Shown here one piece after another: positions 1 to 7,334 of a stretch of 64,000 nt of DNA. Position 1 is the first letter of the stretch. Every line of letters starts with the position of its first letter. Under the pieces are notes generated by a model. It ran no database searches. It saw only the letters and a program-made list of their open reading frames with translations, and was not told where the DNA came from. The stretch is from Burkholderia arboris. Lineage in GTDB: Bacteria > Pseudomonadota > Gammaproteobacteria > Burkholderiales > Burkholderiaceae. The translations under genes and the position numbers were made by a program. The DNA is taken from positions 186,001 through 250,000 of the forward strand of contig NZ_CABVPX010000002.1 in assembly GCF_902499125.1 (NCBI RefSeq), read 5' to 3'.

Positions 1-1
1 G

Positions 2-460
2 CGGATCGCGAAGCTGCCGGGCACCGAGCTGCCGGCCGATCGCGAATCGGTGTTCTACCTGAACATCCGCGAAGTGCCGCCGAAAACCGATACGCCGAAC
101 ACGCTGCAGATCGCACTGCACACGCAGATGAAGCTGTTCTACCGGCCGAAGGCCGTGCAGCCCACGCGCGACGAGGACTGGACGTTGCCGATGACGCTGC
201 GGGTGGATGCGGCCGCGCACAAGCTGGTGTTCGACAATCCGACGCCGTACCACGTGACGGTGGTCGACGTGAGCGCGGGCGCGCAGAAGACGCCGGTGCC
301 GATCGAGCCGGTGATGGTGAGCCCGATGAGCACGGCCGACGTGCCGTTCAAGGCCGCGACGCCGGCGACGCTGTTCGTCACGCATATCGACGATTACGGC
401 GGCCAGGTGGCGGTCGAGTATGCGTGCGAGGCCGGTGCTTGCAAGAGCGTGAAGAAATGA
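2..460 (+). CDS. Periplasmic fimbrial chaperone (PapD/FimC family), 5' end outside window
   Basis: The frame is open from base 2 and the start lies upstream of the window, so this is the C-terminal part of about 152 residues. It carries the typical chaperone strand DRESVFYLNIREVPP and the segment MKLFYRPKAV that follows it in PapD-like proteins, and it ends with the second Ig-like domain. The family binds pilus subunits in the periplasm by donor-strand complementation and passes them to an outer-membrane usher. The stop codon overlaps the start of the next gene (ATGA), so both belong to one operon, and the usher and major pilin are presumably upstream. A GTG at position 50 is in frame but lies inside the conserved domain and is not the start. 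Confidence 0.9.
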   Translation, partial: RIAKLPGTELPADRESVFYLNIREVPPKTDTPNTLQIALHTQMKLFYRPKAVQPTRDEDWTLPMTLRVDAAAHKLVFDNPTPYHVTVVDVSAGAQKTPVPIEPVMVSPMSTADVPFKAATPATLFVTHIDDYGGQVAVEYACEAGACKSVKK

Positions 461-1479
461 GCGGCGGTATGCGCCACCAGGGATCGCCGGCCGCTTGGCT
501 GCGCTGGATCGTGCTTGTGTTGCTGGTCGCGGCAGTGCAGCCGGCATGGGCACTGCGCTGTCTGACCAACAGCGGCGCGACTTCGTTGACCGAGCCGATC
601 GGCGGCGTTGCGTCGTATCCGACCGACGCGCCCGACGGCTATGTGATCTGGGTGTCGCCGGTGCGAACGACGTCGGGGTATTGCTACAAGGATCTGGGTG
701 ACGACAGCAGCCTGAAAGTCGTCGACAACATCTATTTCTACGCGAATCCGAATCGCACGAATCCTGCCGCCTGGGGGCTCGAGATCGGCATCCGTTACAA
801 GGGTATCGATTATTTCGACAAGACCAGCAACCGAGGCGGCGGGGTGTTCACCGGGTATTCCGTGCCACCGTGCAGCAAGTACGACTTCGATCGAGGGCGT
901 TGCGAGCAGACGCGAATCAGCATCGACTACCAGGTCGTGGTGCGCAAGCGGGGCAACTGGGTCCAGCCGCCGAGCGACATCTACACGGTATTTCAGTTCG
1001 ACGGCGAGTTCGGGCTGAACGCATACAACCCGAGCTTCCAGTACCGCCTGAGCGGCCTGCGTAATCTCAAGCCGACGCCGTGCTTCGTCGACGTGCTTGT
1101 GACGCCCGAGCCGGGCATCGTCAATTTCGGACAGGTGCAGGCGGTGGGCAACGGCTTCATGCCCGCGGTACCGCGCAAGCGGTTTTCGCTGTCGCTGACG
1201 AAGAAATGCAACGTCGCGGTACGTGTTGACGGGTACTTCGAAACCAGCTTCCCGGTGCAGAACGGCTTGCTGGTGCCCGCGAAGGACAGCAATTTCGGGA
1301 TCGGCATCGAGGACAGCCAGGGCAAGGCGATTCCGTTCAACGAACAGTTCAACCTCGCGCAATTCCCGTCCAACGTCATGAACCAGAGCGTATTGATGGA
1401 CGCGGTGCTGAAGTCGTTCGGACCGCCGAAGATCGGGCGGTTCGACGCGACGGCGACGATCCGGTTGTTCATCTATTGA
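457..1479 (+). CDS. Fimbrial tip adhesin / minor pilin-like secreted protein
   Basis: 340 residues. The start is chosen at the ATG overlapping the chaperone stop (ATGA); an upstream in-frame start would run into the chaperone gene. A signal peptide is evident: a charged N-terminus, then WIVLVLLVAAVQPAWA before the mature LRCLTNSG. The C-terminal half, from about residue 210, has the look of a fimbrial subunit domain: a Cys pair and a final alternating strand ending in ATIRLFIY, the usual pilin C-terminus. A protein twice the pilin length beside the chaperone suggests an N-terminal receptor domain plus a C-terminal pilin domain, i.e. a tip adhesin. The ligand cannot be read from the sequence. 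Confidence 0.75.
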   Translation: MSGGMRHQGSPAAWLRWIVLVLLVAAVQPAWALRCLTNSGATSLTEPIGGVASYPTDAPDGYVIWVSPVRTTSGYCYKDLGDDSSLKVVDNIYFYANPNRTNPAAWGLEIGIRYKGIDYFDKTSNRGGGVFTGYSVPPCSKYDFDRGRCEQTRISIDYQVVVRKRGNWVQPPSDIYTVFQFDGEFGLNAYNPSFQYRLSGLRNLKPTPCFVDVLVTPEPGIVNFGQVQAVGNGFMPAVPRKRFSLSLTKKCNVAVRVDGYFETSFPVQNGLLVPAKDSNFGIGIEDSQGKAIPFNEQFNLAQFPSNVMNQSVLMDAVLKSFGPPKIGRFDATATIRLFIY

Positions 1480-1586
1480 TATCGACGGCGACACCGTCGT
1501 CGGCTCGCGCAACGGATATACGGCTTGCGTCGTAACCCGACGATGGTGGATGACCATTCGGGTTTCAGTCCAGGGAGGAGACGCAC

Positions 1587-2774
1587 ATGCAAACGCGGTA
1601 TCGGGTGGTGGCAACATCGATCGCGATCGCGCTGATGCTCGCCGGCGGCCACGCGCAAGCACAAGTGCCCGGTGCAATATCGCTGACCCGGCTCGGCGAT
1701 CTCGGCGGGATGCGGGATCGTACGAACCAGGTCAGCGGCGTCAGTGCGGACGGCAAGACCTTCGTCGGTTCTTGCTCCAGTTACACGAATCCGGCCGAAC
1801 CGGGGCGTGCATTCTCATGGTCGGCGCAGACTGGCTGGCAACGGCTGGCTTCACCGTCCGATGAACGCTCGTCAAGAGCCAATGCCGTGTCGTCTGACGG
1901 GCGCGTTGTCGTAGGGTCGCTCGCCCAGCCCGGTCCGTATGGCAACGATGCGGTATCGGCTGTCCGTTGGCCCGGGGACGGCAGCGTGCAACCCATTGCA
2001 CCGTCAACGGCAACGCGGTATTTCAGCGACGCCAGCGTGATGAATCGCGACGGCTCGCGCATCGCGGGTAGCTACACGACGACCGACGGGCACAATGCGC
2101 TGTTTCTGTGGGACAGTCGCAGCGGTTTCAACCGTATCACCACCGATGAGGACTTCGCTGCGAGCGCGGTTCACATGAATCAACCCGGCGACGCAGTGGC
2201 AGGAAGCGTCGGGAATGTGGGCGGTGTCTATGGCTCGCGCGCTTTCGTCTGGACGGTGCGCTCGGGCGTTCGGCTGCTGCCGGCCATTTCCTCGGCTCCT
2301 GCGCTCATGGACCGGGCTATCAGCGTAAGCGACGACGGTCAAACTGTCGTGGGGAATGCCGGGACCGGGCGATCGTTGCCGTCGCCGTGGGGCGAGAGGG
2401 AGGGCACCGTCGCGGTCCGCTGGCTGAATGGCGGGAACACGATCGAACAACTCGGCATGCTCGACGGCGACAACTACAGCTATGCCGAACACGCCAATGC
2501 GGACGGCAGCGTCGTGGTGGGCCAGTCGGGGAACACCGAACGCGACACTGTCAGAACGTTCATCTGGACGCAGGGCGTCGGCATGCGAAGTCTGCCGGCG
2601 CTGCTGGACGCCGCGGGCGTATCGCGCGGCGGGCTGCGGCTGGATACGACGCTGGCGATCAGCCCGGACGGCAGCCTGATCACCGGGCAGGAGTATCTGG
2701 ACGACAACTATCGTCCGTTGTTCTGGCAGATACGCATCGCGCTGTCCTCGCTGCGGCCGGCGCCACGCCAGTAG
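1587..2774 (+). CDS. Secreted HAF-repeat protein
   Basis: 395 residues with a clear signal peptide (VVATSIAIALMLAGGHAQA). A very strong ribosome binding site (GGGAGGAG) lies about 8 bases before the ATG. The mature protein consists of repeats of about 45-50 residues, each carrying a strand like VSADGKTFVGS, VSSDGRVVVGS, VSDDGQTVVGN, NADGSVVVGQS or ISPDGSLITGQ, followed by an aromatic strand such as AFSWSAQTGW or TFIWTQGVGM. This is the HAF extracellular repeat family, which probably folds as a beta-propeller. Its function is not known. It follows the fimbrial genes by about 110 bases with a hairpin after its stop, and could be co-expressed with them, but nothing proves a link. Confidence 0.8.
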   Translation: MQTRYRVVATSIAIALMLAGGHAQAQVPGAISLTRLGDLGGMRDRTNQVSGVSADGKTFVGSCSSYTNPAEPGRAFSWSAQTGWQRLASPSDERSSRANAVSSDGRVVVGSLAQPGPYGNDAVSAVRWPGDGSVQPIAPSTATRYFSDASVMNRDGSRIAGSYTTTDGHNALFLWDSRSGFNRITTDEDFAASAVHMNQPGDAVAGSVGNVGGVYGSRAFVWTVRSGVRLLPAISSAPALMDRAISVSDDGQTVVGNAGTGRSLPSPWGEREGTVAVRWLNGGNTIEQLGMLDGDNYSYAEHANADGSVVVGQSGNTERDTVRTFIWTQGVGMRSLPALLDAAGVSRGGLRLDTTLAISPDGSLITGQEYLDDNYRPLFWQIRIALSSLRPAPRQ

Positions 2775-2792
2775 CGTCGACGCGGGCCGCGG

Positions 2793-2823
2793 AAAAGGCG
2801 CCGGGGAACCGGCGCCTCGTTTC
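2793..2823 (+). terminator. Hairpin terminator after the HAF-repeat gene
   Basis: A perfect 8-bp stem, GGCGCCGG / CCGGCGCC (2797-2804 and 2809-2816), with a GGAA tetraloop is flanked by an A-rich run upstream and TCGTTT downstream. The T-run is weak, so termination efficiency is uncertain. Confidence 0.55.
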
Positions 2824-2888
2824 GCGGTTCGCCGGAAAGAAGCAGGAAAGTCATGGCGGGCGGAATCGCAACCGACCTCCGATCACAT

Positions 2889-3620
2889 TCAGGATGGCGA
2901 ACTTCTACCTGTTGCCGGACCGGTATGGCCCGGTCCGGGTGCGGAGATACGGGACGATCGGCTTGCGTCGATACCGTGCAAGGCAGGGGCGTCGGCAACG
3001 GCTTCGCGAAGCGGCCGTGCGTTGTGCCGCTGACAGCCGTCCGCCTCGCTGCTTCGTTCGAATCGATACACGACGGCCGGCGGAAAATTCATCCACGCGA
3101 CACCGACCCGCACGGCGCGAATGCGCAGGGCTTCCAGACAGCGTGCCGGAATCGGGCAGCGCGGCACATAGGTGAATTGATAGAACGCGCCACCGGCGGC
3201 CAGGTGGCGCGCGAATGCGCAGTGCACGATCGCGACGGCCTGCTCGACCGGCATCGCGACGAGCGGCAACCCGCTCACGATTGCATCCGCGCGTTCCCCG
3301 CCGAAGAAGTCACCCGTCATCCCGAGCTGGGCCGCATCCATCTGCATGATCCGCAACGCGGGGAACTGATGCCGCAGCGCGTTGGCAAACGCGGGATCGG
3401 CTTCCACCAGCACGAGCCGGTCGCTCGCGACGCCGCGCGCGAGCAGCGCACGTGTGAACACGCCGGTGCCGGCGCCGAGCTCGATCACGGACGCGCGTTC
3501 GCGCGGGACATGCGCGGTGATCAGCGCGGCGAGCGCCGGGCCGGACGGCGCAAGTGCGCCGACCCGGCGCGGATTGCGCAACCACGTACGCAGAAACAGC
3601 ATCCATTCGGGGATACGCAT
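2889..3620 (-). CDS. SAM-dependent methyltransferase, phospholipid N-methyltransferase (PmtA)-like
   Basis: 243 residues from the ATG at 3620, chosen because MRIPEWMLFLRTWLRNPRRV and GALAPSGPAL match the usual N-terminus of this family; an in-frame upstream start adds only 11 poor residues. The SAM motif VIELGAGTGVF spans residues 45-55. Later motifs (ADAIVSGLPL, FYQFTYVPRCPIP) fit the PmtA/rRNA-adenine-methylase-like group that methylates phosphatidylethanolamine. The expected family end is near VVYRFER, at about residue 195. A further 50 or so basic, low-complexity residues follow, suggesting a lost stop or late frameshift. It is followed on the same strand, upstream, by a DedA-like gene, so the pair may act on the membrane. 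Substrate is inferred. Confidence 0.7.
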   Translation of the reverse strand: MRIPEWMLFLRTWLRNPRRVGALAPSGPALAALITAHVPRERASVIELGAGTGVFTRALLARGVASDRLVLVEADPAFANALRHQFPALRIMQMDAAQLGMTGDFFGGERADAIVSGLPLVAMPVEQAVAIVHCAFARHLAAGGAFYQFTYVPRCPIPARCLEALRIRAVRVGVAWMNFPPAVVYRFERSSEADGCQRHNARPLREAVADAPALHGIDASRSSRISAPGPGHTGPATGRSSPS

Positions 3621-3665
3621 CGACAGGCTCCTGGCGGGATCGATCGGGGGCAATGACAGGCGCGG

Positions 3666-4193
3666 TTAGCCGGCCGCTTGCGCGGCGAGATAGCCGGCGG
3701 TGATGAACAACGTGTTCCAGAGCGCGATGCCGGCCGCCGCCCCCGACGCGAAGCGCGCGAAGCTCGTTTGCAGCAATCCGGCGAGCGCCGGCGCGACGAG
3801 CCGGACGAACGGCACCAGTTGCGACCAGAGTGCGAGCCGCGTGGGCCGCGCGCGGATGCCTTCGATCAGCGCGTCCATTCTGGCGGGCTGCAGCCTGCCC
3901 AGCGGCGCGACGCGGCGCAGCAGGGCCAGCACGCTGTCTTCAGGCCACAGATTGCCGAGCGCGTAATGAAGGAGGCAGCCGGCGAAACTGCCGAGCGCCG
4001 TGACGACGATCGCTTCCGGCAGTGTCCATGCGCCTTGCGCACCGGCGACACCGATCATCGCGAGCAGCACGTGGGAGGGCAGCACGGGGATCAACCGTTC
4101 GATCAGCGACAGGCCGGCGAGGCAGGCGATGCTGTTGGCGCCGGCCAGGCTGAGCGCGAGGCCGAACGGGACGAGCGCGGCGACTTGGTTCAT
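3666..4193 (-). CDS. DedA-like (SNARE-associated/VTT) inner-membrane protein
   Basis: 175 residues from the ATG at 4193 (MNQVAALVPFGLALSLAGAN). Several hydrophobic segments are visible: residues about 5-30, 38-75 and near the C-terminus. A DedA-type stretch with a Gly-rich turn (GSFAGCLLHYALG) is followed by a charged loop with FVRLVAPALAGL, comparable to the family's F-x-R-hydrophobic-P-x-x-x-G motif. DedA proteins are linked to lipid carrier or phospholipid transport and to resistance to cationic peptides. The gene lies 45 bases upstream of the methyltransferase on the same strand and is divergent from a two-component system. Longer in-frame starts exist but would overlap the regulatory region. 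Confidence 0.65.
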   Translation of the reverse strand: MNQVAALVPFGLALSLAGANSIACLAGLSLIERLIPVLPSHVLLAMIGVAGAQGAWTLPEAIVVTALGSFAGCLLHYALGNLWPEDSVLALLRRVAPLGRLQPARMDALIEGIRARPTRLALWSQLVPFVRLVAPALAGLLQTSFARFASGAAAGIALWNTLFITAGYLAAQAAG

Positions 4194-4414
4194 CGCGCCG
4201 CTCCCGCGCGGCGCGCGCGCAACGCACGCAATGCGGGCGGCCTTTCGTGCCAGAATGCCCGGCACCGGGACGGCGCGAAGCGGGCGCGCCGTGCCGTCTT
4301 GCATCGCAGCAACGGAATCGAAGGACAGAACACGGTCATGGCGGGCCTCTCGGGAAAGCGCCAACTGCATTGCACCGGCAATGCGGCGATCGACACGCAT
4401 CGTGGCCCCCCGGC

Positions 4415-4431
4415 TTTAAGAAGTTTTTAAT
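4415..4431 (+). promoter_or_regulatory. PmrA/QseB-type direct-repeat box
   Basis: TTTAAG, five bases (AAGTT), TTTAAT. This matches the half-site arrangement YTTAAK-N5-YTTAAK bound by PmrA-type OmpR regulators as two direct repeats 11 bp apart. It lies 46 bases before the response-regulator start, which suggests autoregulation. It could also act on the divergent DedA-like gene, whose start is about 220 bases away. Confidence 0.55.
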
Positions 4432-4477
4432 CGCGGTCCGTCAGGCTGGCGACCTCGCCATTCGAGGAGCGAAACCG

Positions 4478-5143
4478 ATGCAGATCCTGCTGGTGGAAGA
4501 CGACGCGATGCTGGCCGACGTCGTGCGGGCCGGCCTGGCCCAGAACGGCTGGCGCGCGGACTGGGTGGCCGACGTGCCGGCGGCTCGGCTCGCGCTCGTC
4601 GGTCGCGACTACGACGCGGTGCTGCTCGACCTGCAGTTGCCGGGCGCATCCGGTTTCACGCTGCTCGCCGCGATGCGCGCGAACTACGACGCGACGCCGG
4701 TATTGATCGTGACCGCCCGCGATCAGCTGAGCGACCGTATCCGCGGGCTCGACGCCGGCGCCGACGACTATCTCGTGAAGCCGTTCCAGCTGGACGAGCT
4801 CTATGCGCGGCTGCGCGCGCTGACGCGCCGCAGCCAGGGCCGCGTGTCGGAGCGGCTGGTCTACCGCGATATCCACGTCGATCCGTCACGCAAGGAAGTC
4901 ACGCGCGCCGGCGAACCCGTCGCGCTCAGCATTCACGAGTACCGGACGCTGGTCGCGCTGATGGAACGGCAAGGACGCGTCGTCACGCGGACGCAGCTTG
5001 AAGCGCGCGTGTATGGCAACGACGGCGCCATCGAAAGCAACACGATCGCGGTGTACATCCATCAGCTTCGGCGCAAGCTCGGCGACGAACTGATCGTGAC
5101 GGTGCACGGTTTCGGCTATCGCGTCGGGGAGGGCACGGCATGA
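4478..5143 (+). CDS. OmpR-family response regulator (PmrA/QseB type)
   Basis: 221 residues; the ATG at 4478 gives the standard receiver start MQILLVEDDA. The receiver domain has the acidic pair E7/D8-D9, the phosphoacceptor D51 in VLLDLQLPG, and K101 in DDYLVKPF. The C-terminal winged helix (about 125-221) contains LSIHEYRTLVALMERQGRVV and ends with VHGFGYRVGEG, typical of OmpR/PhoB DNA-binding domains. It overlaps the kinase gene by four bases (ATGA). A PmrA-like direct-repeat box upstream suggests autoregulation. Targets are not visible; the neighbouring DedA-like and lipid methyltransferase genes make envelope modification a reasonable guess. Confidence 0.9.
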   Translation: MQILLVEDDAMLADVVRAGLAQNGWRADWVADVPAARLALVGRDYDAVLLDLQLPGASGFTLLAAMRANYDATPVLIVTARDQLSDRIRGLDAGADDYLVKPFQLDELYARLRALTRRSQGRVSERLVYRDIHVDPSRKEVTRAGEPVALSIHEYRTLVALMERQGRVVTRTQLEARVYGNDGAIESNTIAVYIHQLRRKLGDELIVTVHGFGYRVGEGTA

Positions 5144-6525
5144 GGTCGCTGCGTATGCGCTTGCTCGCCACCGTGATGGCGACGGTGGTCGTGTTCTGGG
5201 CGAGCTGGGGCGCGGTCCTCGGCGTCGGCCTGTGGCGCGAGCAGCGCGGCTGGCGCGACGGCTTGCTCGAGGGCGCCGCGCAACTGCTGCTGCTGTCGCT
5301 GCCCGATGCAATCGACCGCCTGCCCGAAGCCCGCGCCCAGGCGGTGTTGCCGAAAGCCGCGTACGGCAAATACGACGTCGCGTTCCAGATCTGGATCGAC
5401 GGCCGCAACGTCATGCACAGCGCGGATGCGCCGGGGCCGGCGCTCAAAGCCGACATGCGGGACGGATACGGGGTGAGCAGCGGGCGCGGCGTCGCGCACG
5501 ACGAGACCTGGCGGGTCTATTCGCTGTCGGATCCGGCGGGCCGGATTCGCGTGCAGACGGGCGGGCCGGCCACGACCTGGCAGGAGAAGGCGAACAATGC
5601 GCTGCAACTCGGCCTGTTCAATACGGCGGTGCTGCTCGGCATGCTGGGCGTGGCGATCTGGTGGGGGATCCGCTGGTCGTTCGGGCCGGTGCGCGACGTT
5701 CAGCGGGCGATCCAGCACAAGGCCGCATTCGATTTCTCGCCGTTGCCGCTGATGACGCTGCCACGCGAGCTCCGGCCGCTCGTCGAGTCGTTCAATCGCC
5801 TGCTCGCGCGGCTGAGCCAGGCCGTCGATACCGAGCGCCGTTTCATCGGCGATGCGGCGCACGAGTTGCGCATTCCGCTGGCGGCGTTGTCGGCGCAGGC
5901 GGAAGTCGCGTTGCGGGCGGACAGCCCCGCGGACAAGGACGCCGCGCTGCGCCGTCTGGCAACGGGCGTCGAACGCAGCGCGCGGCTGTCCGGACAATTG
6001 CTCGAGCTGGCGCGGCTCGATGCAGGATCGCGCGCCGAGCAGCACGGGCCGGTGGACCTGTCGCGGCTCGTTGCGCTGATCGCGAGCGACTTCGACGCGG
6101 CCGCGCATGCGCGCCGGCAGACGGTGCGGGTGGCGGTCGAGCCGGTGTGCGTGTGGGGCGATCTGGATGAAATCGCGATCGCGGTGCGCAACCTGATCGA
6201 CAACGCGCTGCGTTACGGCCATGAAGGCGGGCGGGTCGAGATCGCGTGCGACGGCCTGGCCGGCGCGGACGGGGCGCGCGTCAGGTTGCGTATCGCGGAC
6301 GACGGGCCGGGCGTGCCGGTCGACGAGCATGCGCGGATCTTCGAACGCTTTTACCGGGTCCCGGGTACGGCGCAGCCGGGTAGCGGCATCGGCCTGTCGC
6401 TGGTCGCGCGCATTGCCGAGTCTCACGGCGGGGCGGTCGACGTGGCGGCCGGTATCGATGGGCGTGGACTGGCGGTGATCCTGTCGTTTCCGATCTGGCT
6501 GGCGCCCGAGCGCTGGCAGCGTTAG
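5140..6525 (+). CDS. Sensor histidine kinase of the two-component system
   Basis: 461 residues. It has a first membrane helix at about 8-30, a periplasmic loop of about 130 residues, a second helix near 165-185 (AVLLGMLGVAIWW), a HAMP-like linker, and the HisKA domain with H241 in the H-box HELRIPL. Next comes an ATPase domain with N-box NLIDNALRYG, G1 DDGPGVP and G2 GSGIGLSLV. The residue four after the phosphorylated His is Ile where most HisKA kinases have Thr (HELRTP). That position is needed for phosphatase activity in well-studied HisKA proteins, so this kinase may be a poor phosphatase. It is translationally coupled to the regulator by overlap. Confidence 0.9.
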   Translation: MRSLRMRLLATVMATVVVFWASWGAVLGVGLWREQRGWRDGLLEGAAQLLLLSLPDAIDRLPEARAQAVLPKAAYGKYDVAFQIWIDGRNVMHSADAPGPALKADMRDGYGVSSGRGVAHDETWRVYSLSDPAGRIRVQTGGPATTWQEKANNALQLGLFNTAVLLGMLGVAIWWGIRWSFGPVRDVQRAIQHKAAFDFSPLPLMTLPRELRPLVESFNRLLARLSQAVDTERRFIGDAAHELRIPLAALSAQAEVALRADSPADKDAALRRLATGVERSARLSGQLLELARLDAGSRAEQHGPVDLSRLVALIASDFDAAAHARRQTVRVAVEPVCVWGDLDEIAIAVRNLIDNALRYGHEGGRVEIACDGLAGADGARVRLRIADDGPGVPVDEHARIFERFYRVPGTAQPGSGIGLSLVARIAESHGGAVDVAAGIDGRGLAVILSFPIWLAPERWQR

Positions 6526-6556
6526 CGCGAGCGCCTGCGCTGCCCGAGTCGCAAGA

Positions 6557-6589
6557 ACAAAAAAAGCGCCGGCGAGCCGGCGCTTTTTC
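6557..6589. terminator. Bidirectional rho-independent terminator
   Basis: A run of eight A, then a GC-rich stem (GCGCCGGC / GCCGGCGC with a short loop), then five T. It serves the histidine kinase gene on plus and, read in reverse, the small exported-protein genes on minus. Confidence 0.85.
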
Positions 6590-6607
6590 ACCTCTACCGC
6601 GCAACGC

Positions 6608-6745
6608 TCAGCGCACCCAGCGGCACACCTTGTGATGGTGATGCTCGAAGTGGCACACGCGGTGCGGATGCGCTTCGGCAATCGCCGGCACGAGTACGGC
6701 GGCGGCAACGGCGGCGGCGGTCAGGGTTTTCAGTAGCGTCTTCAT
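6608..6745 (-). CDS. Small exported His-rich protein (HHHH motif)
   Basis: 45 residues: MKTLLKTLTAAAVAAAVLVP, then AIAEAHPHRVCHFEHHHHKV and CRWVR. The first 25 residues form a signal peptide cleaved after an A-x-A type site (AIAEA). The mature peptide is only about 20 residues, with six His and two Cys that could bind metal. The start has an AGGA site about 8 bases upstream. It lies 44 bases downstream of the lipoprotein gene on the same strand, before a shared terminator. The function is not known; metal binding is an inference from composition. Confidence 0.75.
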   Translation of the reverse strand: MKTLLKTLTAAAVAAAVLVPAIAEAHPHRVCHFEHHHHKVCRWVR

Positions 6746-6789
6746 GTTGAGGTCCTGTCGTTGAATGGCGGATTACGGGAGCGACGGCA

Positions 6790-7041
6790 TTACCACTGCG
6801 GCCGCTGATCGTCGTGCCGGTCGTCCCGGCGCTCGTCTCGACGATCGTCGCGGCGCTCGTCACGCGGGCCGGGATGCTGGGCTTCCCAGTCACGGCGTTC
6901 CCAGTAGCGATTCCCGTCCCAGTAACGATCGCCATGCCAGCCGATCGTGACTTCGGCAGGGCCAGGGTAGGCCACGCACCCGCCGAGCATCACGCTCGAC
7001 AGCACGCCAACCATGACTGCGGATAACACGATGGATTTCAT
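6790..7041 (-). CDS. Small lipoprotein with Arg/Asp-rich tail
   Basis: 83 residues from the ATG at 7041, chosen because a GGGAG site precedes it and the lipoprotein signal begins there. The signal MKSIVLSAVMVGVLSSVM ends in the lipobox LGGC, with the acylated Cys at residue 21. The mature protein begins VAYPGPAEVTIGWHGDRYWD and ends in a highly charged tail built of repeated RDERRDD units. Similar short lipoproteins with a YWDG/RYWxR core are common in Burkholderia, but no function is recognised. It probably forms an operon with the His-rich small gene. The region from 7042 to 7334 is the divergent promoter region facing orbS. Confidence 0.75.
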   Translation of the reverse strand: MKSIVLSAVMVGVLSSVMLGGCVAYPGPAEVTIGWHGDRYWDGNRYWERRDWEAQHPGPRDERRDDRRDERRDDRHDDQRPQW

Positions 7042-7274
7042 GTTGTTCTCCCTTGGAAACAGCAAGTCGATCGTACGAGCCCCCAAAATTTCACGTGGTA
7101 AGAAGTTGCTACCGCCCATGACAGGTGCAGGCGTTTCGTCAGATGCGTGAAAGCATGCGTGGACGCGGCGCAAGCGGTGCGCAACGGCCGGTACGCGACG
7201 CATCCGCCCCGACAACGATTTCGTCAATTGTTCAGACAAATCCTGACAACTGAAAGGGTCATCCGGTAATCGGA

Positions 7275-7303
7275 TTGAGAATGATTTGCGTTTACGTTAA
7301 ATT
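7275..7303 (+). promoter_or_regulatory. Sigma70-type promoter of orbS overlapped by a Fur box
   Basis: TTGAGA (7275-7280) and TAAATT (7298-7303) are separated by exactly 17 bp. The sequence GAGAATGATTTGCGTTTAC (7277-7295) matches 12 of 19 positions of the Fur consensus and covers the spacer, so iron-bound Fur would block RNA polymerase. Fur repression of orbS is established for B. cenocepacia; the exact elements here are read from this sequence. Confidence 0.75.
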
Positions 7304-7334
7304 GCGCTATCTCGGAATTTGACGGAGCAGATCG

